From contig NZ_CP058952.1 in the NCBI RefSeq assembly GCF_013423785.1, forward strand, positions 1,240,001 to 1,304,000: a stretch of 64,000 nucleotides of DNA, given 5' to 3'. Shown here one piece after another: positions 46,678 through 56,227 of this stretch (position 1 is its first letter; every line of letters begins with the position of its first letter). A model generated the notes under the pieces. The model did no database searches. It was not told the DNA's origin and was given only the letters and a program-made list of their open reading frames with translations. Made by a program: the position numbers and the translations under genes. The DNA is from Chitinibacter fontanus (lineage in GTDB: Bacteria > Pseudomonadota > Gammaproteobacteria > Burkholderiales > Chitinibacteraceae).

Positions 46678-46745
46678 ACTCGGGCTAGAGCCATAGCCGA
46701 TCAGACGCGGTATCATGGCGGTTTGCTGATACCGCGCTTCTGATT

Positions 46746-48092
46746 ATGAATCTCTACGTTCCCGACACCATTGCCGCCATTGCTACCGCTCCCGGTCGAG
46801 GAGGCGTCGGTGTGATCCGCGTATCGGGCAAAAACATCGCCCCCGTCATCGCGGGCTTACTCGGTCGTGAACAAAGCGCGCTGAAACCTCGCTTTGCACA
46901 TTTTGCACACTTCAAAGCGGCCGATGGCTCGGCGCTCGACGAAGGGATTGCGCTGTTTTTCCCCAACCCGGCCTCATTCACTGGCGAAGACGTTCTCGAA
47001 TTACAAGGCCACGGCGGGCCAGTGGTGATGAATATGCTGCTCAAGCGCTGCATTGAGCTGGGTGCACGCCACGCACAACCGGGCGAATTCACCAAGCGGG
47101 CATTTTTAAACGGCAAACTCGATCTGGCGCAGGCCGAAGCCGTCGCCGATATTATCGATGCGCAATCCGAAGCCGCCGCTAAATCAGCACTCAAATCGCT
47201 CGACGGCGCTTTTTCACGCGAAGTGCATACGCTGGTTGATGAACTCATCACGCTGCGGATGTTGGTCGAAGCCACGCTCGACTTTCCCGAAGAAGACATC
47301 GACTTTCTCGAAGCCGCCGACGCGCGCGGCAAACTGGCTGGCATTGCGGCACAACTGGAAACCACGCTCGCCACCGCCACGCAAGGCAAATTGCTGCGCG
47401 AAGGGATGCACGTGGTGCTGATTGGTCAGCCCAATGTCGGCAAATCGAGCTTGATGAATGCATTAGCTGGTGAAGATGTAGCCATCGTCACCGACATCGC
47501 CGGCACCACGCGCGACACGGTCCGCGAGCTGATCCAGCTCGACGGCGTGCCACTGCACGTGATCGATACCGCCGGTCTGCGCGACACTGACGATACGGTC
47601 GAGAAAATTGGCATTGAACGCACGTGGGCAGCTGTGGAGAAAGCCGATCTGGCGCTGCTACTACTCGATAGCCGCGTAGGGGTCACCGAACACGATCAAA
47701 ATATTCTGAATAAGCTACCGCCCACACTAAAGGTGCTGCGGGTATTTAATAAAATTGATCTGACGGGTGACACGCCGGGCGAAGTTGCTGATGACGAGAT
47801 TCATGTTTCTGCCAAGCAGGGTATTGGCCTGAAAGAATTGCGTAGCAAGCTACTCAAGCAAATAGGGTGGCAGGGTATTAATGATGGCGTGTTTATCGCC
47901 CGCGAGCGCCACCTAACCGCGATCCGCGCTGCGCGCGAACATTTGGCCACCGCCGACTCAGCCTATCTGCAAATTGAAATTTTGGCCGAAGAGCTGCGCC
48001 TAGCGCAGAACTGCCTGAATGAAATCACAGGTGAATTTACTAGCGACGACTTGCTGGGAGTGATTTTCAGCCGCTTCTGCATCGGCAAGTAA
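46746..48092 (+). CDS. mnmE: MnmE, tRNA modification GTPase
   Basis: 448 residues. N-terminal tetrahydrofolate-binding domain ([20 protein letters not shown]), helical domain with the inserted G domain at about 218-372: [35 protein letters not shown]. It ends with the required C-terminal FCIGK containing the active Cys. With MnmG it modifies U34 of certain tRNAs. This closes the rpmH-rnpA-yidD-yidC-mnmE series. Confidence 0.97.
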   Translation: MNLYVPDTIAAIATAPGRGGVGVIRVSGKNIAPVIAGLLGREQSALKPRFAHFAHFKAADGSALDEGIALFFPNPASFTGEDVLELQGHGGPVVMNMLLKRCIELGARHAQPGEFTKRAFLNGKLDLAQAEAVADIIDAQSEAAAKSALKSLDGAFSREVHTLVDELITLRMLVEATLDFPEEDIDFLEAADARGKLAGIAAQLETTLATATQGKLLREGMHVVLIGQPNVGKSSLMNALAGEDVAIVTDIAGTTRDTVRELIQLDGVPLHVIDTAGLRDTDDTVEKIGIERTWAAVEKADLALLLLDSRVGVTEHDQNILNKLPPTLKVLRVFNKIDLTGDTPGEVADDEIHVSAKQGIGLKELRSKLLKQIGWQGINDGVFIARERHLTAIRAAREHLATADSAYLQIEILAEELRLAQNCLNEITGEFTSDDLLGVIFSRFCIGK

Positions 48093-48101
48093 ACGACACT
48101 A

Positions 48102-48149
48102 GGGTATTGCTCTAAAACTATTGTTTACATTAGCCTCCAGAGCATACCC
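48102..48149. repeat. GGGTAT inverted repeat, copy 4
   Basis: 48 bp. Left arm AGGGTATTGCTCT, right arm AGAGCATACCCT, internal ATTAGC. It lies between the convergent ends of mnmE and the hybrid kinase, where it could terminate both. Confidence 0.7.
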
Positions 48150-48160
48150 TTCGTGCAGAG

Positions 48161-50842
48161 CTAATCAGCAGCTTTTTCTGCCAGCCATTTATTGAGCATT
48201 GAATTGAGCGAGTCAACCTGAATAGGCTTGGCCATAAAATCATCCATGCCCGCGGCAAGGCAGCGGCTGCGATCTTCGGCAAAGGCATTTGCGGTCAGCG
48301 CCACAATCGGCACACTCCCTTGCGCTCCAGCAAGGGTACGAATCTGCCGCGTAGCATCGTAGCCATCAAGCTCGGGCATCTGGCAATCCATCAAAATCAG
48401 ATCATAGTTGTGCGTTTTGGCGGCAGCGACGGCTTCGAGTCCATTATTGGCCACATCGACCCGGCAGCCTAATTTTTCCAGCAACAACACCCCTACCTTC
48501 TGATTCATCAAATTATCTTCCACCAGCAAAATATTACTACGCTGCCTTGCGGTGAGCTCTGCAATGCGATGCACCGTGAGGAGTGATGCGGATGTAGGTT
48601 GACCAACCCGATTGAGCGCCTCAATTAGGCATTTTTGCAAAGCATCAAAATGAATTGGCTTGGTCAGGTAAGCGGTATACCCTGACCTTTCGGCCAAAGC
48701 ACCTTGCCCCACCGCGCCTTGCGTCACCGAAAGCAGAACTGGGATTTGTGCATACAGGGGTACTGCATGAATTTTTCCTGGTAGCTCGGTATTCATTTCC
48801 ATCGTAATAGGTAGATCCACCATGATCAAATCGGCTGGGGGCTGATGCGATTGCATGAGGGCCAGTAAGGCGACATCACTATCCACTAGGATTGTTTTGC
48901 AGTGCATTAACTCCAAATCATCATGTAACTTCTGCCGATTGCCCACAGAAGGCGATAAGACAAACACCACTTTGTCGTTCAACTCGGCGTATGCCTGCAC
49001 ATATTCGGTACGCTGCCCTAAACCCAGCTCGATTTCAAACCAGAACAGTGCCCCAGCCCCCAACTGGCTTTCCACTCCGATCTCGCCATTCATGGCCTGC
49101 ACCAAGCGACGACATATCGAAAGCCCTAAGCCTGTGCCACCGAAGCGCCGTGTGGTTGAGGCATCCGCCTGATGAAAGGGTTGAAACAATAAACTTTGTG
49201 CTTCGGCTGAAATCCCAATCCCGTTATCCTTGACCTCAATGCGGACTCGTACCCGATCAGCATGCTGCGAGACCACCCGCGCTCGGGTGATAATTTCACC
49301 ACTTGGAGTAAATTTGAGGGCGTTATTGAGCAAATTAATCAAAATCTGGCGCAATCGACTTGGATCACCGACCACGCTCAACGGCACCGAGGCATCGACC
49401 AGACATACCAGTTCCAGACCTTTATTTTGTGCATGAGCCGCCACAATATCCTGCGTATCTTCCAGCAAACTGCGTAAATCGTAATCAATTTGCTCCAGTT
49501 GCAGTTGTCCCGCTTCGATCTTGGAAAAATCCAATACATCATTCAGCAACATGAGCAATGCAGTACCCGAGGCGCGAATATTGTGAATATATTGCTGTTG
49601 CTGCTCGTCAAGCTGGGTATCGACCAGCAAGCTGGCAAAGCCCAAGACCGCATTCAATGGTGTGCGGATTTCGTGACTCATATTGGCAAGAAATGCTGAT
49701 TTGGCCTGACTGGCCAATAGCGCGGCTTCTTTAGCCTCGATCAAAACGCGCTCGGTTTGCAGACGGGAGGTTAAGTCACGGACCATAATCTGAATCCGGC
49801 TGGCCTGCCCTTGCGCATCACGCTCCAATACCGAGAAACTCGCCTCGACGGGCAAATGATCAAGATCGATACGGTTAAGAAAAAGCGATTCCCCCGTAAA
49901 AGAGCCTTCTTGATTAAGGCGTTCATACAAACTAGGCCAACTGGGTGAATACAGCCATTGCAGCGGCCAACTGCCAATCAAAATATGTGAACTCGGGCTA
50001 TTGAGCATATTGCTCCAAGCCGGATTGGCGAACAAAATTTGCCCTTGTCGACTTAATACCGCGCCACCATCAGCCATCTGATGCAGTACTACATCCAGCT
50101 GGTGCTCTTGCTGTAGCAGCAATTGATTGAGCTGATCCCGATGCTCTGCCAGCTCTTTGGCATTGGCATCCCGCAAACTAAATTGCGCCAGTAAATCATG
50201 TTGCAGGCGGGTAATCCCTTCGGCCAGTTGGTGAATCTCATGCCGCTGCTTTTCATTGGGCAAAGGAGCTGGCAGCGCAAGGCGCGATTCATTCATGGTC
50301 TGCACATGCAATGACAGAGCTTGTATCGGGATTGAAATATTGCGGCGAAACAGCCAGAAAATCAGCACCGCAATCAGCAATAGCTCGGTCGTTACAATCA
50401 AAGCAAAACGCAAAGCTTCGCGCCATACCTCTTCACGCAGAGATTTGTTATCTAAGCGAATTTCCCATCGGCCCAAGTTACGACGGCCATCCTGTGCCAT
50501 CAACTGATATGTGAGGATCGGCGAATCTTGCTGTAAATCGGCCCCTTTTTTTTGATAACTCAGGGTGGGCCCCACGCTGATAATTTTGGCGGATAAAATT
50601 GCAGAAAAGCGCTCTAGCCCGCTTAAATGGGCCTTGGCGGCATCGTAGTCGACCTCCCAAATGGCCTTACTCAGCGTGGATTGATAAGCTGCCAATACCG
50701 CCTGCACCTGGCTATTATGCCGCGACACACCATCCTGGTAGCTAATCCAGCCGTTCACCAAACTAGTCAGCAATGACAGTACCACGCTATACAGCAGAAT
50801 TTTGGTGAAAAGATATTTTGAAAGCGTACCCAGATTGAGCAT
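48161..50842 (-). CDS. Hybrid sensor histidine kinase / response regulator
   Basis: 893 residues from the ATG at 50842. Membrane helices at about 14-34 and 146-165 with a periplasmic sensor between, HAMP at about 166-220, PAS-like domain at about 250-355, and HisKA with H390 in MSHEIRTPLNAVLGFAS. The HATPase domain has NLLNNALKFTP, DNGIGIS and GGTGLGLSI. A degenerate receiver-like domain follows, then a full receiver (ILLVEDNLMNQKV; DLILMDCQMPELDGYDATRQ). It lacks an Hpt domain, so the phosphate goes elsewhere. It follows the binding-protein gene by 4 bp. Confidence 0.92.
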   Translation of the reverse strand: MLNLGTLSKYLFTKILLYSVVLSLLTSLVNGWISYQDGVSRHNSQVQAVLAAYQSTLSKAIWEVDYDAAKAHLSGLERFSAILSAKIISVGPTLSYQKKGADLQQDSPILTYQLMAQDGRRNLGRWEIRLDNKSLREEVWREALRFALIVTTELLLIAVLIFWLFRRNISIPIQALSLHVQTMNESRLALPAPLPNEKQRHEIHQLAEGITRLQHDLLAQFSLRDANAKELAEHRDQLNQLLLQQEHQLDVVLHQMADGGAVLSRQGQILFANPAWSNMLNSPSSHILIGSWPLQWLYSPSWPSLYERLNQEGSFTGESLFLNRIDLDHLPVEASFSVLERDAQGQASRIQIMVRDLTSRLQTERVLIEAKEAALLASQAKSAFLANMSHEIRTPLNAVLGFASLLVDTQLDEQQQQYIHNIRASGTALLMLLNDVLDFSKIEAGQLQLEQIDYDLRSLLEDTQDIVAAHAQNKGLELVCLVDASVPLSVVGDPSRLRQILINLLNNALKFTPSGEIITRARVVSQHADRVRVRIEVKDNGIGISAEAQSLLFQPFHQADASTTRRFGGTGLGLSICRRLVQAMNGEIGVESQLGAGALFWFEIELGLGQRTEYVQAYAELNDKVVFVLSPSVGNRQKLHDDLELMHCKTILVDSDVALLALMQSHQPPADLIMVDLPITMEMNTELPGKIHAVPLYAQIPVLLSVTQGAVGQGALAERSGYTAYLTKPIHFDALQKCLIEALNRVGQPTSASLLTVHRIAELTARQRSNILLVEDNLMNQKVGVLLLEKLGCRVDVANNGLEAVAAAKTHNYDLILMDCQMPELDGYDATRQIRTLAGAQGSVPIVALTANAFAEDRSRCLAAGMDDFMAKPIQVDSLNSMLNKWLAEKAAD

Positions 50843-50846
50843 GTAG

Positions 50847-51656
50847 TTAGAAATCCAGCAATTGAGCCACTTCTGGCTCAGGTAAAAACTGCCGATAGAT
50901 GCGTCGCAAGGTGCCATCAGCGCGCATCGCGCTAATTTCCCCCTGCCAAGCTTGCATTTGGGTTTCGCTAAAACTGGCCTTGGCCAAGATCAGTCCGTGC
51001 GGAATACCTTTTTCGTGTGGTGACCAATCTTGCACAAGCAATTGCGGTTCGATATTTAATTTGCGTAGCTGATGTCGAAATACAACGGGTGGCGCAAATA
51101 CTCCCTGCACACGGCCTTCTTTGAGCTTACCAAACAATGCACCGACATCAGGGCTTTCCTGCACACGGTTGAGCGCCTGCATACGAGCGATAAAAGCATC
51201 TTGCTGCTTACCATGCCGGAACGAACGCACAATGCCAAATTGGGTCTTATCATTCTGCAAAAAAGCCTCTGCCGTTTTGACTTGTGAGGCTAGCGTTGCA
51301 TCGAGCAGTGTGTAATTTTTAAGTGATAAATACGGTATAAACCAGGCAAATTGATCGCGCTCAGGCGTTTGGATGCCAGACACACTCATATCTAAAGCGC
51401 CACTGGCCAAATCAGCCCAAATTCTGGCGCGCGGCATAACCTGCACATGAAAATGGCAATGGGTGCGGCGCTTTAGCTCATCGACGATTTCTTTATCGAT
51501 CCCCAAGCCTTGATCATAAAGCAGACCAAATTCATAAAAAGCCAGTTTGATGGCTTTTTTGCCGCAATCAAAGGCTTGCGCCGGCACTGCCATTGCGGTC
51601 AGCGCACACAACATACAGCACTGAATTGCCCATTTCATACTCATCACTGCCATCAT
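50847..51656 (-). CDS. Periplasmic solute-binding protein (SBP_bac_3 family), partner of the hybrid kinase
   Basis: 269 residues; several ATGs lie at the start, the first at 51656. Signal peptide ending VPAQA-F. The type 2 periplasmic binding fold has IKLAFYEFGLLYD, GALDMSVSGIQTPERD and GTLRRIYRQF. No transporter genes are adjacent. The gene is co-transcribed with the hybrid kinase, so it probably presents a ligand (amino acid or similar) to that sensor rather than to a permease. The ligand is unknown. Confidence 0.75.
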   Translation of the reverse strand: MMAVMSMKWAIQCCMLCALTAMAVPAQAFDCGKKAIKLAFYEFGLLYDQGLGIDKEIVDELKRRTHCHFHVQVMPRARIWADLASGALDMSVSGIQTPERDQFAWFIPYLSLKNYTLLDATLASQVKTAEAFLQNDKTQFGIVRSFRHGKQQDAFIARMQALNRVQESPDVGALFGKLKEGRVQGVFAPPVVFRHQLRKLNIEPQLLVQDWSPHEKGIPHGLILAKASFSETQMQAWQGEISAMRADGTLRRIYRQFLPEPEVAQLLDF

Positions 51657-51978
51657 CGAGATAAATCTTGAGTTTCAATCTAGCAGCAATCAAGCAGACA
51701 ACCCAAGCGCTGGCAGATTTAGCGCGCAAAAAAAACGCCACAATCAATCGATTGCGGCGCTCAATAAAGACATAGGATGGAAATGAAACACTACAGCAAA
51801 GCTTGCAACACAAATTTCAGCAAACTCTATGACCTAATAATGACCCACCTCGGAACATTAGTCAATACTAATATACATAAGTAATTACGCCAATATGCCA
51901 ACCTTTTGTCCAAAAGCCTATCGGAGTTGCTTGTTTTTTCGGTAAAATTGACCGCTTTTGCGTTTGGAGTTGACGGCG
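51657..51978. promoter_or_regulatory. Intergenic region between the binding protein and purE
   Basis: 322 bp between divergent genes. It contains the minus-strand terminator at 51728-51759 and AT-rich DNA with a possible minus-strand promoter around 51850-51890. The purE side holds an AATTGACC-like element. No tRNA or protein gene is recognised. Confidence 0.5.
51728..51759 (-). terminator. Orphan intrinsic terminator upstream of the binding-protein gene
   Basis: On the minus strand CGCCGCAATC-GATT-GATTGTGGCG, a 10-bp stem with one G-U pair, followed by eight T. No minus-strand gene lies upstream; it is 71 bp before the binding-protein start. It would end a small RNA or attenuate the operon. 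Confidence 0.8.
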
Positions 51979-52467
51979 ATGATTCAAGTCGGCGTAGTAA
52001 TGGGTAGCAACAGCGATTGGGATGTGATGCAACACGCGGCCAAGCAGCTTAAAGCCTTTGGCGTCGAGTTTGAATGTAAAGTCGTATCGGCTCATCGCAC
52101 CCCCGATTTGCTGTTTCAATATGCCGAAGAAGCGGCCGCACGTGGCCTCGCCTGCATTATTGCTGGGGCGGGTGGTGCAGCGCATTTGCCAGGTATGCTG
52201 GCGGCCAAAACCACCGTGCCAGTATTGGGCGTGCCAGTACCTTCAAAATACTTGCGTGGCGAAGATTCACTGCTGTCGATTGTACAAATGCCTAAAGGCA
52301 TTCCAGTGGCTACTTTCGCGATTGGTGAAGCGGGTGCTGCTAACGCTGGTTTGTTTGCCGTTGCTATGCTGGCCGGCAGCAATCCTGCGCTAGCACAACA
52401 ATTAAACGATTTCCGCGAAACACAAAAGCAAACCGTGCTCGCGATGGAATTACCTGCAGTAGAATGA
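51979..52467 (+). CDS. purE: PurE, N5-carboxyaminoimidazole ribonucleotide mutase
   Basis: 162 residues from the ATG at 51979, which has GGAG 9 bp upstream. Class I PurE signatures [30 protein letters not shown] and the C-terminal [13 protein letters not shown]. It rearranges N5-CAIR to CAIR in purine synthesis. It overlaps the next small gene by 4 bp. Confidence 0.97.
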   Translation: MIQVGVVMGSNSDWDVMQHAAKQLKAFGVEFECKVVSAHRTPDLLFQYAEEAAARGLACIIAGAGGAAHLPGMLAAKTTVPVLGVPVPSKYLRGEDSLLSIVQMPKGIPVATFAIGEAGAANAGLFAVAMLAGSNPALAQQLNDFRETQKQTVLAMELPAVE

Positions 52468-52736
52468 CGCAGAACACCGCCAACCCAACGATCCGCCCTT
52501 GCTGGTATTACATACTGGTCAAGGGCTGTTTATTTTGGGGGATGACGTGTTCGATTTTACTGGCTGCATTGTGGCATTACAGCGGCACCTATAGCATGAT
52601 CGAAGGGGTATTGGCCGCCAACCCAATGGCAATGATTGCCGGCGGCATATACGGCTTTGGGCAATGGGGCTTTACACGGCATCAGGCATTTAAAGCAAGA
52701 CTGCAATTTGAGGAAGACAATGATGAGCAACACTAA
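52464..52736 (+). CDS. Small membrane protein between purE and purK, unknown
   Basis: 90 residues with two hydrophobic segments at about 16-38 ([22 protein letters not shown]) and 49-68 ([20 protein letters not shown]) and an acidic tail. The ATG overlaps the purE stop (ATGA) and the end overlaps purK by 14 bp, so it is embedded in the purine operon. I know no purine function for such a protein. Confidence 0.7.
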   Translation: MTQNTANPTIRPCWYYILVKGCLFWGMTCSILLAALWHYSGTYSMIEGVLAANPMAMIAGGIYGFGQWGFTRHQAFKARLQFEEDNDEQH

Positions 52737-53865
52737 ACCTATCCTGCCACCCGCAATGCTGGGTATTTTAGGTGGGGGGCAGCTTGGCCGTATGTTCGCG
52801 GCAGCGGCCAAAAATATGGGCTATGGCGTTACCGTGCTCGACCCGGACAATCACGCTCCAGCGGCTGATTTTGCCGATGTGCATTTGTGCAAATCATTTA
52901 CCGACCCAGCAGCCTTGCAATATATGGCTGAGCACTGCGCAGCAATTACCACCGAATTTGAAAACGTCAACGCTGATTCAATGCGTTGGTTGGCAGCACA
53001 AGGCATTCCGGTGTCTCCATCGGGTGACTGTGTCGCGATTGCGCAAGATCGTATCGCCGAGAAAACCTTTATCCGTGACGCAGGCTTAGATGTAGCGCCT
53101 TTCCTCGCGGTGAAAAACGCCGCCAGTCTGGAAGGTGATTTATCGGCCTATCTACCGGGCATCTTGAAAACAGCTCGCTTGGGCTACGATGGCAAAGGCC
53201 AAGTGCGCGTTAAAACCGCGGAAGAAGCCCGTTTTGCGCACGCCGAAATGAAGCACCAGCCCTGTGTGCTGGAAAAAATGATGCCGCTGGCCGCTGAAGT
53301 GTCGGTGATTGTGACACGCACCCGTGCCGGCGAAGTGGCGAGCTTTCCAGTGGCCGAAAACGAGCACGTGAATGGCATTCTGGACGTATCAATCGTACCT
53401 GCCCGCGTGGATAACGCCGTTGCCGAACGAGCCCGCGCGATGGCAATGCAATTAGCAGAGAAACTCGATTACATCGGCGTAATGGCCGTGGAATTTTTTG
53501 TTTTGGATGGTGGTGAGCTGGTCATTAATGAAATGGCTCCGCGCCCACATAACTCGGGCCATTACACGCTCGATGCCACACTCACCAGCCAGTTTGAACA
53601 GCAGGTGCGTGCGATGTGCGGCCTATATCCAGGCAAACCAGACCTGCTCAAACCAACGGTAATGGTTAACTTGCTCGGCGATGTGTGGGGCGAAGACGGT
53701 AGCGAGCCACGCTGGGAAGTACTGATGACAGCACCAAATACCAAACTGCACCTGTACGGCAAAAAACAGGCTCGCCCAGGGCGGAAGATGGGCCATTACA
53801 ATGTGCTGGCCGAAACCGCACAAGATGCGCTCGAGCAAGCTAACGCGATCAAAGAAACGCTGTAA
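52723..53865 (+). CDS. purK: PurK, 5-(carboxyamino)imidazole ribonucleotide synthase
   Basis: 380 residues from the ATG at 52723, preceded by GAGGAAGAC. ATP-grasp enzyme with LGILGGGQLGRM, TARLGYDGKGQ, ENEHVNGILDVSIVPA and EMAPRPHNSGHYT. It carboxylates AIR with ATP and bicarbonate, supplying PurE. It is followed by alkD after 3 bp. Confidence 0.97.
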   Translation: MSNTKPILPPAMLGILGGGQLGRMFAAAAKNMGYGVTVLDPDNHAPAADFADVHLCKSFTDPAALQYMAEHCAAITTEFENVNADSMRWLAAQGIPVSPSGDCVAIAQDRIAEKTFIRDAGLDVAPFLAVKNAASLEGDLSAYLPGILKTARLGYDGKGQVRVKTAEEARFAHAEMKHQPCVLEKMMPLAAEVSVIVTRTRAGEVASFPVAENEHVNGILDVSIVPARVDNAVAERARAMAMQLAEKLDYIGVMAVEFFVLDGGELVINEMAPRPHNSGHYTLDATLTSQFEQQVRAMCGLYPGKPDLLKPTVMVNLLGDVWGEDGSEPRWEVLMTAPNTKLHLYGKKQARPGRKMGHYNVLAETAQDALEQANAIKETL

Positions 53866-53868
53866 ATC

Positions 53869-54567
53869 ATGCTCACTCGCTGGCTCAACGACTATCAACA
53901 AGCGCTGAGTCCAGCGAGCAATCCGGTACGGGCAGCCAGTATGGCTGCCTATATGAAGCATCACTTCGTATTTCTCGGCATACCCACCCCAGAGCGTCGT
54001 AAACTAGTAGCCCACATTGAACAAACTGCGAAGCAAGAGCTCAGCGCAGCACAGCTACTCGCACTCGCCGCTCTGTTATATCAACAAGCTGCACGTGAAT
54101 ATCATTATTGCGCCTTGGATTTACTAGTCCGTTGCCAGCACAAACTCACAGCTACAAATTTAGCTTCCCTAGAAATGCTTATCACAACGCATAGCTGGTG
54201 GGATAGCGTGGATGTGCTGGCCGTCAAACTCGTCGGGGCCTTAGTCAAACGCGAACCCAGTCTGCTGTCCGTGATGGATGCATGGGCGCAGCACCCGAAC
54301 TTGTGGCTGCGGCGTACGGCCATTTTGCTTCAGCTCAGCTGGAAGCATGACACTGATGCCAAGCGCCTATTTGCGTATTGCTTACTCAACACGGCCGAGC
54401 CGGATTTCTTTATCCGCAAAGCCATCGGCTGGGCACTACGCCAATATGCGCGAGTGGCGCCGCAAACGGTGTTGGAATTTGTCACGACGCATCAACAGCT
54501 GCTCGCGCCCTTGTCGGTGAACGAAGCATTGAAACATCTGCGCAACGCGGCAAACACAACTGCGTAA
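53869..54567 (+). CDS. alkD: AlkD-like DNA alkylation repair glycosylase
   Basis: 232 residues of HEAT-like repeats. SWWDSVD at about 108-114 and NLWLRRTAILLQL and FFIRKAIGWALRQYA are the AlkD-family hallmarks. It removes 3-methyladenine and 7-methylguanine from DNA without base flipping. It is 3 bp after purK and so probably co-transcribed with the purine genes. It complements the Ada protein encoded at 35 kb. Confidence 0.9.
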   Translation: MLTRWLNDYQQALSPASNPVRAASMAAYMKHHFVFLGIPTPERRKLVAHIEQTAKQELSAAQLLALAALLYQQAAREYHYCALDLLVRCQHKLTATNLASLEMLITTHSWWDSVDVLAVKLVGALVKREPSLLSVMDAWAQHPNLWLRRTAILLQLSWKHDTDAKRLFAYCLLNTAEPDFFIRKAIGWALRQYARVAPQTVLEFVTTHQQLLAPLSVNEALKHLRNAANTTA

Positions 54568-54678
54568 AGCTGCCACGATTTAGCTTATGCGACAAACGAT
54601 TCCGGCACGATTATTTCACGCAGTGTAAACACATTCAGTTAAGATAAACCTTCACCGAGCACTTTAAGCAACGACACC

Positions 54679-55167
54679 ATGGCCGTTCTCACCCGTTTCC
54701 AATTACGCCGCGCTACGCTGGATGACCTGCGCGCGGTCGTCGGCTGGCCGGAAACGCCGACCGAATTGCGTTTCTTATTTCCGCATGCGCAATGGCCTGC
54801 TGAACCGCTTAAATTGCTCGAGCATTTGGTTAGCCATGAAGACGGCTTTGTCGTCTGCGATCAGGATCGCACGCTGGGCTACGCCAGCTTATATAACGCC
54901 AAACACCAAGGCACAGCGTGGATAGGACATTTGATCGTCAACCCGCGCGCACGCCGGATGGGCGTGGCCCGCTATCTGGTCAGCGCCTTAACCACCATTG
55001 CTCAAGAGCGTTATCGCGCCACCGAAATGGCCACGATCTGCTTTGCCAATAACCAGAGCGCCTACGATTTCTACGCCACACTGGGCTTTAGCAACGAAGG
55101 CTGGGAAACCCGCACCGACCATCGCGGCGAGCCATTGAAAGTATTCCGGCTGAGCAAAAGCATCTAA
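54679..55167 (+). CDS. GNAT-family N-acetyltransferase
   Basis: 162 residues. The acetyl-CoA-binding loop is ARRMGVARYL at about 93-102, with YDFYATLGFSNEGWETR near the end. Substrate unknown. It lies between alkD and purC with 111 and 114 bp gaps, so it may have its own promoter. Small-molecule or ribosomal-protein acetylation are both possible. Confidence 0.8.
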   Translation: MAVLTRFQLRRATLDDLRAVVGWPETPTELRFLFPHAQWPAEPLKLLEHLVSHEDGFVVCDQDRTLGYASLYNAKHQGTAWIGHLIVNPRARRMGVARYLVSALTTIAQERYRATEMATICFANNQSAYDFYATLGFSNEGWETRTDHRGEPLKVFRLSKSI

Positions 55168-55281
55168 AGCAGCGCCACTCGCACAATTTGCCGACGTAAG
55201 TACATGCAGGCCGCGCCACATTCAGGCAAAATACCGCCTTAAATGTCCGCTGTGGGCCGCGCCCACGTTTTTGGAGCAACT

Positions 55282-56160
55282 ATGACCGGCCTCACCACCA
55301 CCAATCTGACCAGCCTGAAAAAAATCTACTCGGGCAAAGTGCGCGATCTGTACCAGATCGACGAAACCCGCATGCTGATGATCGCCACCGATCGCCTGTC
55401 AGCCTTTGACGTGATTCTGGCCGAGCCAATTCCAGAAAAAGGCAAAATCCTCACTGCAATCTCAAACTTCTGGTTTGAGAAATTGAAAGATGTCGTACCG
55501 AGCCACTTCACGGGCGACCAACCGGAAGACGTGGTATCAGCCGAAGATCTGCCACAGGTTGAAGGCCGCGCCGTGGTGTGCAAACGCCTGAAACCAGTCC
55601 CCGTTGAAGCGATTGTGCGGGGGTATATCGCTGGTAGCGGCTGGAAAGAATACAAGCAGAGCAATACCGTGTGCGGTATTCAAATGCCTGCCGGATTGCG
55701 CGAAGCCGACAAACTACCAGAACCAATCTTCACGCCATCGACCAAAGCGGCCGTGGGCGATCACGACGAAAACATCAGCTACGCGCAGTGCGAAGAAATT
55801 TTGGGCGCTGATTTAGCCGCCAAAGTACGCGACACCGCGATTTTGCTGTACAAAACCGCCAGCGAATACGCGGCAACACGCGGTATTATCATCGGCGACA
55901 CCAAATTTGAATTTGGTCTGGATGAAAATGGCGTGCTGTGCCTGATGGACGAAGCGCTAACACCCGACTCAAGCCGCTTCTGGCCTGCCGACCAATACCA
56001 GCCCGGTACCAACCCACCGAGCTACGACAAACAATTCGTACGCGACTGGCTGGAAACCACCGGCTGGGACAAAACCCCACCGGCACCAGCGCTCCCCGCA
56101 GAAGTGGCTGAAAAAACCGCGGCGAAATACCGCGAAGCATTAGAAAAGTTAACGAAATAA
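55282..56160 (+). CDS. purC: PurC, SAICAR synthetase
   Basis: 292 residues from the ATG at 55282, which has GGAG 6 bp upstream. [32 protein letters not shown] and [16 protein letters not shown] signatures (here [15 protein letters not shown]). It joins CAIR and aspartate with ATP. This is the longer PurC form (about 290-300 residues). It ends the purE-K-C cluster with its own terminator. Confidence 0.97.
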   Translation: MTGLTTTNLTSLKKIYSGKVRDLYQIDETRMLMIATDRLSAFDVILAEPIPEKGKILTAISNFWFEKLKDVVPSHFTGDQPEDVVSAEDLPQVEGRAVVCKRLKPVPVEAIVRGYIAGSGWKEYKQSNTVCGIQMPAGLREADKLPEPIFTPSTKAAVGDHDENISYAQCEEILGADLAAKVRDTAILLYKTASEYAATRGIIIGDTKFEFGLDENGVLCLMDEALTPDSSRFWPADQYQPGTNPPSYDKQFVRDWLETTGWDKTPPAPALPAEVAEKTAAKYREALEKLTK

Positions 56161-56166
56161 CTCAAC

Positions 56167-56193
56167 AAGCCGATCGCCAGATCGGCTTTTTTT
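56167..56193 (+). terminator. Intrinsic terminator after purC
   Basis: AAGCCGATC-GCCA-GATCGGCTT followed by a T-run, 6 bp past the stop. Confidence 0.92.
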
Positions 56194-56227
56194 ACGCCCA
56201 CAACAATTCAAAATAGAGGGAGAAGTG

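Noticed and set aside
55620..55669. GGGTATATCGC...GAGCAATACC pair inside purC
   Set aside because: The same spacing as the intergenic family, but it encodes the conserved [11 protein letters not shown] segment, so chance or coding constraint is enough.
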